Shown: positions 24,470-34,240, counted from the first letter of the stretch. The stretch is DNA of 64,000 bases from Cephalopachus bancanus (GCA_027257055.1 JAPVLO010000073.1:8327001-8391000), one strand, 5' to 3'. Made by a program: numbers and translations. Notes: a model not told the origin generated them from the sequence alone.

Positions 24470-27400
24470 CCATTATATGAGTGAGAACATGTGGTACTCG
24501 GATCTTTGTTTTTTGTGAGAGGTCACTCAGTATTATAAACTCTAGTTCCATCCAGGTTGCTGCGAAATTCATGATTTTGTTCTTTTTTATGGCTGTGTAG
24601 TATTCTATCGTGTATATGTACCACATTTTTAAAATCCAGTCCTCTTTTGATGGGCAGCATGGTTGCTTCCAGGTTCTTGCTCTTGTGAACAATGCTGCGA
24701 TAAACATACGTGTGTGGGTATCTATTTTATACAGTGATTTGAGTTCTTCCGGATATATTCCCAGTAGGAGGATTCTGGGGTCATATAGGAGGTTGATATT
24801 TAGAGCTTTCAGGAATCGCCACACTGCTTTCCACAGAGGTTGCACTAGTTTACACTCCCACCAAGAGTGTAGAAGAGTTCCCTTTTCACCACACCCTTCC
24901 AGCAGCTGTTATTTTTTGAGTTGTTGATAATTGCCATTCTGGCTGGAGTTAGGTGGTATCTCAGTGTGGTTTGGATTTACATCTCCCTGATGATTAGTGA
25001 GGTTGAACATTTCTTCATGTGTTTGTTGGCTGCTCGGATGTCTTCCTTTGTGAAGTGTCTGTTCATATCGTTTGCCCATCTTAAAATGGGGTTGTTTGTT
25101 ATTTTCTTTTCAGCACGTTTGAGTTCCTTGTGGATCAAAGATTTAAGCCTTTGTCAGACCTGGTGTTGGCAAATACTTTTTCCCAGTCTGTAGGCTGTCT
25201 CCCTGCTCTCTTGATGGTTTCTTTGGCTTTGCAGAAGCTTGTCAGTTTAATAAGGTCCCACTTGTCTATCCTCTCTCTTATGACCTATGGGTTTTGGGTT
25301 TTGTTCAGGAATTGGAGGCCAGTTCCAATTTCCATGAGGGTATGTCCTTCATTTTCTAAGGTTCTTATGGTTTGAGGTTTTACATTTAGGTCTCTGATCC
25401 ATTTGGAGTTAACCTTTGTGCATGGGGTTAGATAGGGGTCCTGTTTCAATCTTCTGCATATGGTCAGCCAGTTTTCCCAGCACCATTTACTGAATAGGTT
25501 CTCCTCTCCCCAGTGGTAGGTGGTGGAGGCTTTGTCAAAGATGAGTTGGTTGAGAAATTGAGGTTTTGCTTCTGGAATCTCAATTCTATTCCATTGATCT
25601 ATATGCCTGTTCCTATACCAATACCAAGCTGTTTTGATGATTGTAGCTTTATAGTAAAGTTTGAAGTCTGGTAATGTGATACCACCTGCTTTGGTTTTTT
25701 TTTTGCTGAGGATTGTTCTGGCTATTCTTGGATGTTTGTGTTTCCATATGAATTCCTGTGGTGTTATTTCTAGGTCTGAGAAGAATGTTGCTGGTAACTT
25801 GATGGGTATTGCATTGAATCTGTAGATTGCCTTAGGTAAGATGGACATCTTCAAAATGTTGATTCTTCCAATCCATGAGCATGGAATATTTTTCCACTTG
25901 TTTGTGTCATCTTTGATTTCTTTTAGCAGTGTTTTGTAGTTTTCATTGTAAAGGTCTTTCACGTCTCTGGTTAGGAAGATGCTAAGGTATTTCTTTTTTT
26001 GTGTGTGGCTATTATGAATGGAATTGTGTTTATTATTTGGGTTTCTCTTTGTTTATTATTGGTGTAAAGAAATGCAATTGTCTTTTGCACATTTATTTTG
26101 TATCCTGAGACTTTGCCAAAGGCCTTTATCAGTGTAAGGAGGTTTTTGACAGATTCTCTTGGGTTTTCAGGGTACACAATCATAACATCTGCAAAGAGAG
26201 ATAATTTGACTTCCTCTTTTTCTATCTGGATATCCCTGATTGCCTTCTCTTCTCTGATTGCTCGAGCCAGGATTTCCAATACTATGTTGAACAGGAGGGG
26301 TGAGAGTGGGCATCCTTGTCTTGTTCCAGTTTTCAGGGGAAATGGTTCCAATTTTTGTCTGTTTAGGAGTATGCTGGCTGTGGGTTTCTCGTAGATGGCT
26401 TTTACTATTTTGAGGTATGTTCCCCGTATGCCTAGACATTCGAGGGTTTTTATCAAGAAGGGGTGCTGGATTTTATCAAAAGCTTTTTCTGCATCTAATG
26501 ATATAGTCATGTGGTTTTTGTTTTGACATCTGTTGATGTGTTTAATTGCATTTATGGTTTTACGAATGTTGAACCAGCCTTGCATCCCAGGGATGAAGCC
26601 TACTTGGTCATGATGGATGATTTTTGAGATGTATTGTTGAATTCAGTTTGCTAGGATCTTGTTGAGAATTTTAGCATCTAAGTTCATCAAAAATATTGGC
26701 CTGTAGTTCTCTTTCTTTGTTGGATCTTTACCTGGCTTGGATATCAATGTGATGTTGGCTTCATAAAATGATTTGGGGAGAGTTCCATCTTTTTCAATCA
26801 CCTGGAATACCTTCAGTAGGATTGGTGTCAGCTCCTCATATGTCTTGTAGAATTCTGCTGGAAAGCCATCTGGACCAGGGCTTTTTTTTGTAGGTAGTTT
26901 TCTTATTACGTAGTCAATTTCCTTGATTGTTATTGGTCTATTTAGGGTCTCAATTTCTTCTCGTTCCAACCTAGGTAGGTTGTGTGATGTCAGAAAGTCC
27001 TCCATTTCCTTAAGGTTTTCAAGTTTGTTTCTATACAAGTATACGTAGTAGTCTCTAATAATCTTTTGTATTTCTTCAGAGTCTGATGTGACTTCATGTT
27101 TTGTGTTTCTGATTGTGCTTATTTGGGTTTTTTCTCATTTTTTCTTGGTCATTCTAGCTAGGTTTTTTCTCATTTTTTCTTGGTCATTCTAGCTAGGTCA
27201 TTCTAGGCAGATCCATAGAGACATAAAATAGTTTTTTCTTGGTCATTCTAGCTAGGGGACCATCAGTCTTGTTTATCCTTTCAAAGAACCAGCTTTTTGT
27301 TTCATTGATTTTTTTGTATTATCTTTTTGTCTTCTATGTCCTGGATTTGGGCTTTTATTTTGGTGATCTGGATTCTTCTGCTGAAATTAGGGTTTTTGTG

Positions 27401-28372
27401 GTCTTGCTTTTCCAGCTTCCTTAGGTGGCTTGTTAGGCTGTTAATTTGTGTTCCTTCCATTTTCTTCATGTGTGTCTGTAGGGATATAAATTTCCCTCTT
27501 ACTACAGCTTTCAAGGCGTCCCAGAGATTTTGGTAAGATGTTTCTTCATTTTCATATGTTTCCAGGTATCTTTTGATCCCTGTTTTGATTTCATCGTTGA
27601 CCCAGGAGTTGTTTAGCATTATGCTGTTTAGTGTCCATGTCTTTGTGGGTTTTAGGGGGACCTTGTTGGTGTCAATGTTTATTTTTATTCCACTGTGGTC
27701 CGAGAAGGTGCATGGTAGAATTTTGACCTTTTAAATTTGCTTATGCTTGATTTATGGCCAATTATGTGGTTGATCTTAGAATAAGTTCCATGCAGTGATG
27801 AGTAGAATGCGTGTTCTGTGGTCTTTGTATGGAGTGTTCTGTAGGTATCAATTAAGTCCATTTGGTCTAGAGTCACATTGAGGTTCCGATCTCCTTGCTG
27901 ATTTTTTTTCCTGATGATCTGTCTAGGGTTGTGAGTGGAGTATTAAAGTCCCCAGTTATGATGGTGTTAGAGTCCACGTCTCTCTTTAGTTTTCCTAGAA
28001 GTTGCTTTATGGAAGTTGGCGCACCTATATGGGTGCATATATGTTTAGGATAGATATTTTCTGTTGATGGAGTGAACCTTTTATCATTATGTAGTGGCCC
28101 TCTGTATCTTTTTTAATTTTTGATAGCTTAAATGGTATTTTGTCTGAAATTAGGATCATGACTACTCCTTTCTTTTGTGTTCCATTCTCCTGAAAATTTG
28201 TTTCCCATCCTCTTACTTTGAGTCTGTGTATGTCCTTTCTAGTGAGATGAGTCTCTTGAAGGCAGTATATTGTTGCCTGGTGATATTTTATCCATTTTGT
28301 CATTCTATATCTTTTCAGTGGTGCGTTTAGTCCATTCACATTCAGGTTAATTATTGAAAGGTGAGAGTTCAT
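24470..28372 (-). pseudogene. L1 ORF2 remnant (endonuclease / reverse transcriptase), broken
   Basis: ORF2 encodes the L1 endonuclease and reverse transcriptase. The likely start is the ATG at 28370-28372, giving M-N-S-H-L-S-I-I-N-L-N-V-N-G-L-N. The endonuclease domain follows, with Q-E-T-H-L-T and N-I-Y-A-P. The RT is spread over separate frames: the 26643-27038 frame has [13 protein letters not shown], and the 25971-26585 frame has [13 protein letters not shown]. The catalytic F-A-D-D is F-A-D-V here, so one essential Asp is lost. The C-terminal part is in the 25285-25962 and 24420-24845 frames. Multiple stops and frameshifts make it clearly inactive. Confidence 0.9.
27126..27258. repeat. 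35-base tandem duplication inside L1 ORF2
   Basis: Two adjacent 35-base copies at 27126-27160 and 27161-27195 start 'GGTTTTTTCTCATTTTTTCT'. A 35-base spacer of different sequence (27196-27230) and a partial third copy (27231-27258) follow. Not expected from L1 ORF2, so it is a local rearrangement. Confidence 0.85.
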
Positions 28373-28448
28373 CCCTATCAAAGAGTTCTTATAGAGTTGT
28401 TTTTTTTTTTTGTCTTTCTTTTGGTTTTGGGGTTGGTTCATGTGTATT

Positions 28449-29717
28449 TTATTCTTTTCCCTGTACTCTTTTGAAGAACGTTGTTCTTTTTTTCTTTTCT
28501 TCTGTGTTTAGTACTTTCTTAAGTGTTTCATGTAGAAGTGGTTTGGTGGCAGCATAATTTCTTAGGGATTGGATATCTGGGAAAGATTTTAATTCTCCCT
28601 CACTGATGAAGTTTAGCTTGGCCAGGTAGGTTATTCTTGGTTGAAATTGTTTATCTTTTAGAACTTTGAAGATAGGGCTCCAAGCTCTCCTAGCCTTCAG
28701 GGTTTCTGTAGATAAATCTGCTGCTTCTGATTGGTCTTCCATGGTAGGTGGTCTGGCCTTTTTCTCTTGTTGCCTTTAGGATTTTTTCTTTTTTGCCTAC
28801 TTTGTTTATTCGAATTATTATGTGTCTAGGAGTTGGTCTTCTCATTTGTTGTCTTTCAGGGGTTCTCTGAATCTCTTGTGTTTAAATTTTTGCATCACTG
28901 ATTAGATAAGGGAAGTTTTCTTGAATGATCTCATGGAAAGTTTGTTCTAGTGTGGTCTCTGTCTCTATTTCTGCCTCAGGTATGCCAATTACTCTTAGGT
29001 TTGGTTTCTTGAAGTAATCGCTCATCTCTTGAAGGTTTTTTCCTGTCTTTTTGAGCTTGTTTTCTGTGTCTTTAAGCATTTGGTTTAGTTCTCTATTTTT
29101 GTCCTCGAGTTCTGAGATTCTTCTGCTTGGGTAATTCTGCTTTCCATGCTTATGAGTTTGTTATTTATTTCATTCACAGTATTCTTTATTACTGTTATCT
29201 CAGATATCAGCTCCTTCCTAATTTCTTCTTGTGTCTCCTCAATTCTTTTTTTTTTTTTTTTTTTTTTTTTTGAGTTGGAGTCTCACTCTGTCGCCCAGAC
29301 TGGAGTGCAGTGGTCGCTCCCGACCACTGCAGCCTCGACCCACTAGGCTCCAGCAATCCTTCCACCTCAGCCTTCCAAGCAGCCGGAATTACAGGCAGGC
29401 GCTACCATAGCCCAGCTGATTTTTTGATTTATTGTAGAGATGAGGTCTCGCTGCCCAGGCGGGTCTCGAACCCACAGGCTCAGGCAATCCACTCACCTCA
29501 GCCTCCCAAAGGCGCGGGATTACAGGCTGAGCCACCGAGCCCGGCTCTCCTCAATTCTTTTTGATCTCTCCATTAATGTCTTGATATCTAGGTTTGTAAT
29601 TTGAGACCCTTCATTCTTGGAGCTCTTCATTGTTTGCATTCCAAAGTCAGTTTTCTTGGTGTCTGCCCTCCCAGGGGTCTGAGAGAGACCCATACTCTTC
29701 TTTTGGTTTTTCTTCAT
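28449..29717 (-). pseudogene. L1 ORF1 remnant (RNA-binding chaperone), split by an Alu
   Basis: ORF1p is the L1 trimeric RNA-binding protein. The likely start is the ATG at 29717, giving M-K-K-N-Q-K-K-S-M-G-L. The acidic/basic N-terminal and coiled-coil region is interrupted by an Alu at 29251-29545. The RRM is visible in the 28882-29079 frame (K-K-P-N-L-R-V-I-G-I-P-E and I-I-Q-E-N-F-P). The C-terminal domain is in the 28449-28742 frame (F-Q-P-R-I-T-Y-L-A-K-L-N-F-I-S-E-G-E). Frame changes separate the pieces, so no functional protein is possible. The gap to ORF2 is short, as usual for primate L1. Confidence 0.9.
29251..29545 (-). repeat. Alu, young lineage-specific subfamily, inside L1 ORF1
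   Basis: Inverted dimer with a T tail at 29251-29271. The perfect 17-base duplication 'TCTCCTCAATTCTTTTT' is at 29234-29250 and 29546-29562. The linker and 'GGATTACAGGCTGAGCCACC' end are typical of this window's young Alus. Confidence 0.96.
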
Positions 29718-31036
29718 TTCTGTAGATTTTTCTGTCTCTCCCCCTTTCCCTCCCCTTCTTTAATTCTGTTTTTGAGGGAAGGTGTGGTTGCTTTTATTTC
29801 TCTTCTGCTATTTCCTGTTCTTCCTTATGAGGGTCTTCTGGCTTTGTTCACTTTGAGGTTGGAGTGTAGGCTGAAATCTGTACTTTTTGCAGTTTTGAGT
29901 TTTAATTGAGAGGGAAGCTGTGGTTCAGAGTGTATATGCTGATTCTAGCATCCACAAACTGGTGTATGAGCACCCTGGAAGCTATTTCCCTCTGCCTTAC
30001 AATCTGTCCATTCAGCAGTATGTAGTCTTGGTTCCTAGATTAAAATGGGGGTATAAAAGAGGAAAATAATGGAGGAAGGGGGAGTCAATAGGAAGTTAGA
30101 GAGAGAGAAGAGCAAGAGGGAAAACAGACATACATACCAACTATCAGGTGCAAAAGAGACACAAGGTCAGAGAGAAGTGAAAGAAGACACGTAAAAAAGA
30201 TTCCCTAAAGAATACTGATAGCTACACAGAGACAGACCAATATAATCATGTAACAGTGTAAGTCAGAAGGCAAACAACGAATGTGATCAAAATAAACAGT
30301 CAAAATGATAAAATCATAAGTCACAATAAGAGATCAGACTAAAATCACTTCAGCTCTGATCTCTGGCCTCTCCCCTTTGTTTTTCATTGCAGGCAGCTAG
30401 GTTTACTCACAGCTTGGGTTTGGCTGCCTGGGAGTTGCTTTTATCTGATTCAGCTTAGGGGTGGGGCTTTGTCTCCTCTTTAGCCACGTTACCTTGGGAA
30501 CCGAGGTGGAGTTTGTTGATAGGTGGGCAGGGCAATGGAAATCTCTGCCTGGAGAAAGGTGGAGGCAGATTCTCTTTCATAGATCCCTTTCTCTCTGCTT
30601 GTCTGGGTCCCCAAGCTTGGGGTCATGGACTGAGTGCCTCAGCCAGGATGGGCTGGAGCTCCAGAGCTCCAAAGCTCCAATGGGCAGGCGATGAGCAGCG
30701 AGAGTGGCTCTGGGCCCCCCACAGGCTACTTTAGCCAGAAATAGGACCAGTGTCTCAGAGGGGCAGGCACCCAGAGCCTCCCTGAGTGACCAGCAGCTTG
30801 GTGCTGGGTGCCGGGCAGGAGATGATGTAGCCAGGGAGCTAGCTGAGACCTGAGACTCCCACACACGCAGTGGAACAGCAGCAGCAGTGGGCCACAATAT
30901 CCGGCCCTGTGTTGGACTGAGGGTCCTCAGGCCTCGGATCAGCATGGCTGGTGGTGGGCTGGGGGGTGGGGGAAGAAAAGTAAGAGTCTTTTTAGGAACT
31001 CACATTCGGAGAATCTCACAAGTTCACCTATACCGT

Positions 31037-31046
31037 CGCCATCTTG
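31037..31046 (-). promoter_or_regulatory. Second YY1-type site, internal promoter unit of L1
   Basis: Same 10-base core as the outer site, preceded on the L1 strand by 'GGGGGAACAAGATGGCG', which resembles an L1 5' end again. Confidence 0.7.
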
Positions 31047-31154
31047 TTCCCCCAAGAATAAACTTTCGCCCAAACCTTGAATCGCCAGCAGGTGGTGTAA
31101 TCCCTCGCTCCAGATGGTCTTTATCTCAGCTGCTCGCCCGCTCCTCAGGCACTG

Positions 31155-31490
31155 ACGGTGCAATGTGGAATGCCTGCTTTGGTGGCAGTGGCGGCAGCAG
31201 CAGCAGCAGTGGTGGCGGTGGCGGCTCGGCCACTGGCACAGGCGGTGCGATGTGTAATGGTTGCCTCTGAGCAGCGGCTGCCTCGGAGGAGGCGGTGGCT
31301 TGCCTGCCTCAGAGGAGGCGGAGGAGGCGGTGGCTTGGCTGCCTCAGAGGAGGCGGTGGCTCGGCTGCCTCGTAGGAGGCCGCGGCTCACCCCAGGCACT
31401 GGCGGTGCATTATGGAATGGCTGCTGGCCGGGGTGGCAGCAGCGGCAGCGGCAGCAGCAGCAGCAGCCACCACAGTAGCTGCCCAGACCT
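31155..31490. repeat. GC-rich triplet-repeat block in the L1 5'UTR
   Basis: Imperfect GGC/GCA/GGT triplets plus at least four imperfect copies of 'CCTC(A/G)GAGGAGGCGGTGGCT' between about 31287 and 31375. Locally high CpG in an otherwise AT-rich intron. Confidence 0.8.
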
Positions 31491-31632
31491 TGGTGATGCC
31501 TCAGCAAAGTCTACGGTTGAGCTCCGTGTGAAGAGCAGGCTGCACACGATGGGATCTGCAACCTCCGGGGAGAGAATCAGAGTCTCTTTGCGTTCTCCTT
31601 GGTGGAGAGTTTCACAGACAGAGCTGCCCCAT

Positions 31633-31642
31633 CGCCATCTTG
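31633..31642 (-). promoter_or_regulatory. YY1-type site at the L1 5' end
   Basis: CAAGATGGCG on the L1 strand, about 10 bases from the element's 5' boundary ('GGGGGCAAGATGGCG'), the position known for YY1 in primate L1. Confidence 0.75.
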
Positions 31643-31990
31643 CCCCCTATCTTTGTTTTATTTTTAAATTTATTTTATTTTATAGAAAGCCTGGGTTGAA
31701 AATCCCTGATAATGAATATTTGTCCATATTTCTGATTAAATTTTTGGAATGAATTTCTACAAGTAGAATCTTTAGGTCAAAAGATTTGAACGTTTTAGTC
31801 TTTTAAAATTTCACCAAAAATCTGCCTCAAATGGAAATATAGGCAACAAGGTTATATTATTTTATGTTGTTACCAACACTGTGAGAGAGAGTTTTCTTAC
31901 TCCATTTGTTGGCCATCACTAAGAATAGTGTCCTGCTAAGTGTGTATCACTGATCTGTAAATAGCCTTCAGAACTGTTAAAATGCATCCC

Positions 31991-32385
31991 ATTTAGTGTT
32001 AGCTTAATGGTTATGGCTCAAGGTAGGTTAGCGTTGGGATTAGAGGTAGGGTTACCATTAGGATTAGAGTTAGTGCTAGTGTAATTATTGGTTATGTCTA
32101 TGGTTAGGATTAGATGTAAGTATAGGGTTAGGGCTAGGTTTAGTTTCAGGGCTGAGCTTAGAGTTAGAATTAGTATTATGCTTTTGTTAGAATTAACGAT
32201 AGTGTTAGGTTTAGGTTTAGGTATTCAGCTTGAGTTAGAGGTGTGCTTAGGGTTAGAGCTCGGATTAGTGTTAAGGCTAGTGCTAGTGCTAGGTTTAGGA
32301 TTAGGTATAGGATTTGATTTAGACTAGGGTTAGGGTTAGGATTTGGGTTAAGGCTAGGGCTAGGTTTAGGTTTAGGGATAGTGTT
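31991..32385 (+). repeat. Degenerate telomere-like hexamer array (GGTTAG/TTAGGG type)
   Basis: Nearly 400 bases built from variants of GGGTTA, GGATTA, GGTTTA and GGCTAG. The best preserved part is 'GGGTTAGGGTTAGG' near 32325. The array degenerates at both edges. It lies 574 bases upstream of the IMMP2L exon and starts about 340 bases beyond the L1 5' end. Open frames on both strands through it are hexamer artefacts. Confidence 0.9.
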
Positions 32386-32958
32386 TGGGAAAAAAAAGAA
32401 TAATTTAGTTCTGATCAAAATTTTTCAACTGATATTGATAGTTTATATTTTACAAGAGGTCATCTAGGTTATTCTCTTTTTTTTCTTATACATGCTGGAA
32501 TTTAGAGAGTTAAGAGGTTATAAAAGTGTTGTCCACTTTTTGAGAAATTTGAAAAACTGAAGATTGCAGCTGCCAGTGAGTCAAATGAGAAGAGTTGAAT
32601 ATTGACTAAAAGCATACATCAGAGACAAATAGATATGTGCTTTGTTAGGGCTTACTGAATTTCATAAGTATATATTTTGGATGTTATGGATTAAATTAAG
32701 TAGCAAAACATTATAGTTGTTGCTAATGCATTTTATTGAGCACAAAACCTCTAGCTATAGAAATATGAAAAAAAATACAATGGGTAGATTTACAGGGACC
32801 TAACCACATCTTACTTAAAAATGAAGTTATGGGCTAGCTTCATGGTTAATCTGTCTGTTACATATTTGTAACATTTTTGCTCTTCTCTTTCTGAGCTTGT
32901 ATGTTCATCTGTTTGATCGTTCCACTCTTATTTCAGTTGTTATACTGTTTATTTCTAG
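32386..32958. other. Intron immediately upstream of the IMMP2L exon
   Basis: No repeat recognised. The last about 50 bases are pyrimidine-rich and lead to the acceptor. The alternating T/C tract near 32880-32955 is the likely splice polypyrimidine region. Confidence 0.55.
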
Positions 32959-33061
32959 AACCATGGGACACAAAAACCGGTATGTCAAAGTTCCCCGTGG
33001 TCACATCTGGGTTGAAGGTGATCATCATGGACACAGTTTTGACAGTAATTCTTTTGGGCCG
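32959..33061 (+). CDS. IMMP2L: IMMP2L penultimate coding exon (mitochondrial inner membrane protease subunit 2)
   Basis: IMMP2L is one of two catalytic subunits of the inner membrane peptidase (family S26, Ser/Lys dyad). It removes sorting signals from proteins on the outer face of the mitochondrial inner membrane. Seen here: an acceptor (ATTTCTAG at 32951-32958) after a T-rich tract, a 103-base exon and a strong donor (GTAAGT at 33062). The exon starts with the third base of a split codon, then encodes 34 residues running T-M-G-H-K-N-R-Y ... F-G-P. These match human IMMP2L from about residue 103 to 136 of 175, as I know that protein. The segment holds the conserved signal-peptidase box with GDHHGHS and FDSNSFGP. 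The catalytic Ser and Lys (about 43 and 91) lie in upstream exons outside the window. The only difference I noticed from human is Met for Ile in T-I-G-H. No stop or frameshift interrupts the exon, so it looks functional. The open frame upstream of the acceptor is intron read-through. Confidence 0.95.
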
Positions 33062-33189
33062 GTAAGTCATCTTTCATCTTGTTGCTGACATAATTGGATA
33101 TCAAAAGTTGTGGAACTAAAGTATATCAGTTAGATTGTTCATATAATTCAGCTGAGACTGATTATGAATTTTATAGTGGGATAGTTTAT

Positions 33190-33238
33190 GTTTGAAAATT
33201 TCCTCTTAAGTCTCATAAATGGATAATGTAAGATATCA

Positions 33239-33325
<87 letters not shown>

Positions 33326-33360
33326 AAGAAGAACTTGAACACTTCAACAAACTGCCAAAA
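33190..33360 (+). repeat. Copy 1 of a local duplication, containing a microsatellite
   Basis: 'AAATTTCCTCTTAAGTCTCA', 'GGATAATGTAAGATATCAAAG' style sequence, then (GT)n(GA)n, then 'AGAAGAACTTGAACACTTC' and 'AACAAACTGCCAAA'. The same order of blocks reappears at 34231-34355. Confidence 0.75.
33241..33321. repeat. Composite (GT)n(GA)n microsatellite
   Basis: About 23 GT units (33241-33287) join directly to a GA-rich run to 33321. It lies 180 bases past the IMMP2L exon donor. Confidence 0.97.
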
Positions 33361-33747
33361 GATGTTTTCGGCTAATAGTTGATTCCGACTGGAAGATCTC
33401 TTTTTCCCTCACAAGGATACTTTATAGCTTAAGTTTTGAGATAATGTTCAATAGGCATAATGTATAAAAGACCTACAGGCATTCATTTTCTAAATCATTA
33501 GTTTAGAAATGCAAGTGTAATAGAAATCATATTAGTAAGTGTAGTGGAGGCAAAACTTTAACCTCTTAGGGTCCCTGCTGGACCTGAGAATTAAGTTGAC
33601 ATAAGACAGATTTACAGGAGAAAAAGCAAACAAATGTAATATAAGTTTTAAGTGAAATGGGAGCCCTCATAATGGAATGAAGACACAAAGTGGCAGAACT
33701 TACATACATTTGTATTAGGTTGGACAAAGAGAAGTAATTGTGGAAAA

Positions 33748-34240
33748 GTAAAATTTCCTCCTTTTTATTTTTATTTTAAAGATGTGGGGTACAATTCAGG
33801 GTTAGGTATACAAATGTTCATTATGCAGGTACCCTTGTTGATGATGTGTGCCCCTCCCTTCCCTAGCAGCTTCCCTCAACAATCAATCCCACCTCATTTC
33901 CCCTGACAGTTTCCCACTACTGCCAATCTCTTTTTATAATATTATGATAATTGTTCAAAGTCCGCTTATGAGTGAGAACATATGGTACTCTGTTCTTTGT
34001 TTCTGTGATAGATCACTGAGCATGATCAACTCTAAATCCGTCCAAATTGCTGCAAAGTCCATATGTTTGTACTTTATGGCTGCATAATATTCCACTGTGT
34101 ATATGTACCACATTTTTTAAATCCAGTCCAGCTTCAATGGGCAGCATGGTTGGCTCCATGTTTTCCATTGTAAATAGAGCTGCAGCAAACATGCGTGTGC
34201 AGGTATCTTTTTTGCAGAATCAGTTGAGTAAAATTTCCTC
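33748..34240 (-). mobile_element. 5'-truncated L1 3' end with target-site duplication
   Basis: The body is 33761-34226, reading backwards from the 3'UTR ('ATGTGGGGTACAATTCAGGG', 'TTCATTATGCAGGTACCC'). The duplication 'AGTAAAATTTCCTC' occurs at 33747-33760 and 34227-34240. It is the same 3'UTR type as the elements at 20.3 and 60.2 kb. Confidence 0.93.

Larger units (their letters stand above)
24208..31652 (-). mobile_element. Essentially full-length L1 LINE, inactive
   Basis: This is an autonomous non-LTR retrotransposon, about 7.1 kb after subtracting its Alu. From right to left it has a GC-rich 5'UTR (29718-31652), ORF1 (28449-29717), ORF2 (about 28372 down to about 24470) and a 3'UTR ending in an A-rich tail near 24210. 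Both ORFs are broken. The sequence 'TTGTTTTATTT' occurs on both sides (about 24197 and 31657) and is a possible target-site duplication. The 3'UTR ('TTGTGGGGTACAGTTAAGGG', 'TTCATTCAGGCACCCT') is the same type as the L1 at 61.3-64 kb. Its 5' end lies 1.3 kb upstream of the IMMP2L exon, in antisense orientation. Confidence 0.93.
29718..31652 (-). promoter_or_regulatory. L1 5'UTR / internal promoter, two-unit structure
   Basis: A region of about 1.9 kb upstream of ORF1. Two YY1-type sites (CGCCATCTTG on +, CAAGATGGCG on the L1 strand) lie at 31633-31642 and 31037-31046, 596 bases apart. In known L1s this site sits at the extreme 5' end and directs initiation. After each site the L1 strand has related sequence: 'GTGAAACTCTCC' and 'AAAGAGACTCTGATTCTC' in the outer unit, 'GTGAGATTCTCC' and 'AAAAGACTCTTACTTTTC' in the inner one. 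This suggests tandem promoter units. The outer unit contains a GGC/GCA-type triplet-rich, CpG-rich block (about 31155-31490). Frames of 100-160 codons here reflect the GC-rich triplets and are not genes. Confidence 0.75.
1..32958 (+). other. IMMP2L: IMMP2L intron upstream of the penultimate coding exon (partial)
   Basis: All sequence before the exon acceptor is read as one large intron, because no other IMMP2L exon or other gene was recognised in it. IMMP2L is known to be among the largest mammalian genes, with introns of tens to hundreds of kilobases, so 33 kb without an exon is expected. The intron begins outside the window. Confidence 0.8.

Noticed and set aside
31158..31752. Open frames of 106-163 codons rich in Ala, Gly, Ser and Gln on both strands
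   Set aside because: They come from the GC-rich triplet repeats of the L1 5'UTR. Several overlapping frames are open at once, which is typical of low-complexity DNA and not of a gene.
32088..32418. Open frames of about 80 codons on both strands, rich in Leu/Gly or Leu/Asn/Pro
   Set aside because: They are read-through of the telomere-like hexamer array. A six-base period lacks stops in several frames.
32897..33088. A small gene starting at the ATG at 32897
   Set aside because: The frame crosses the splice acceptor and donor of the IMMP2L exon. Only the middle part is conserved, and the ends are intron.
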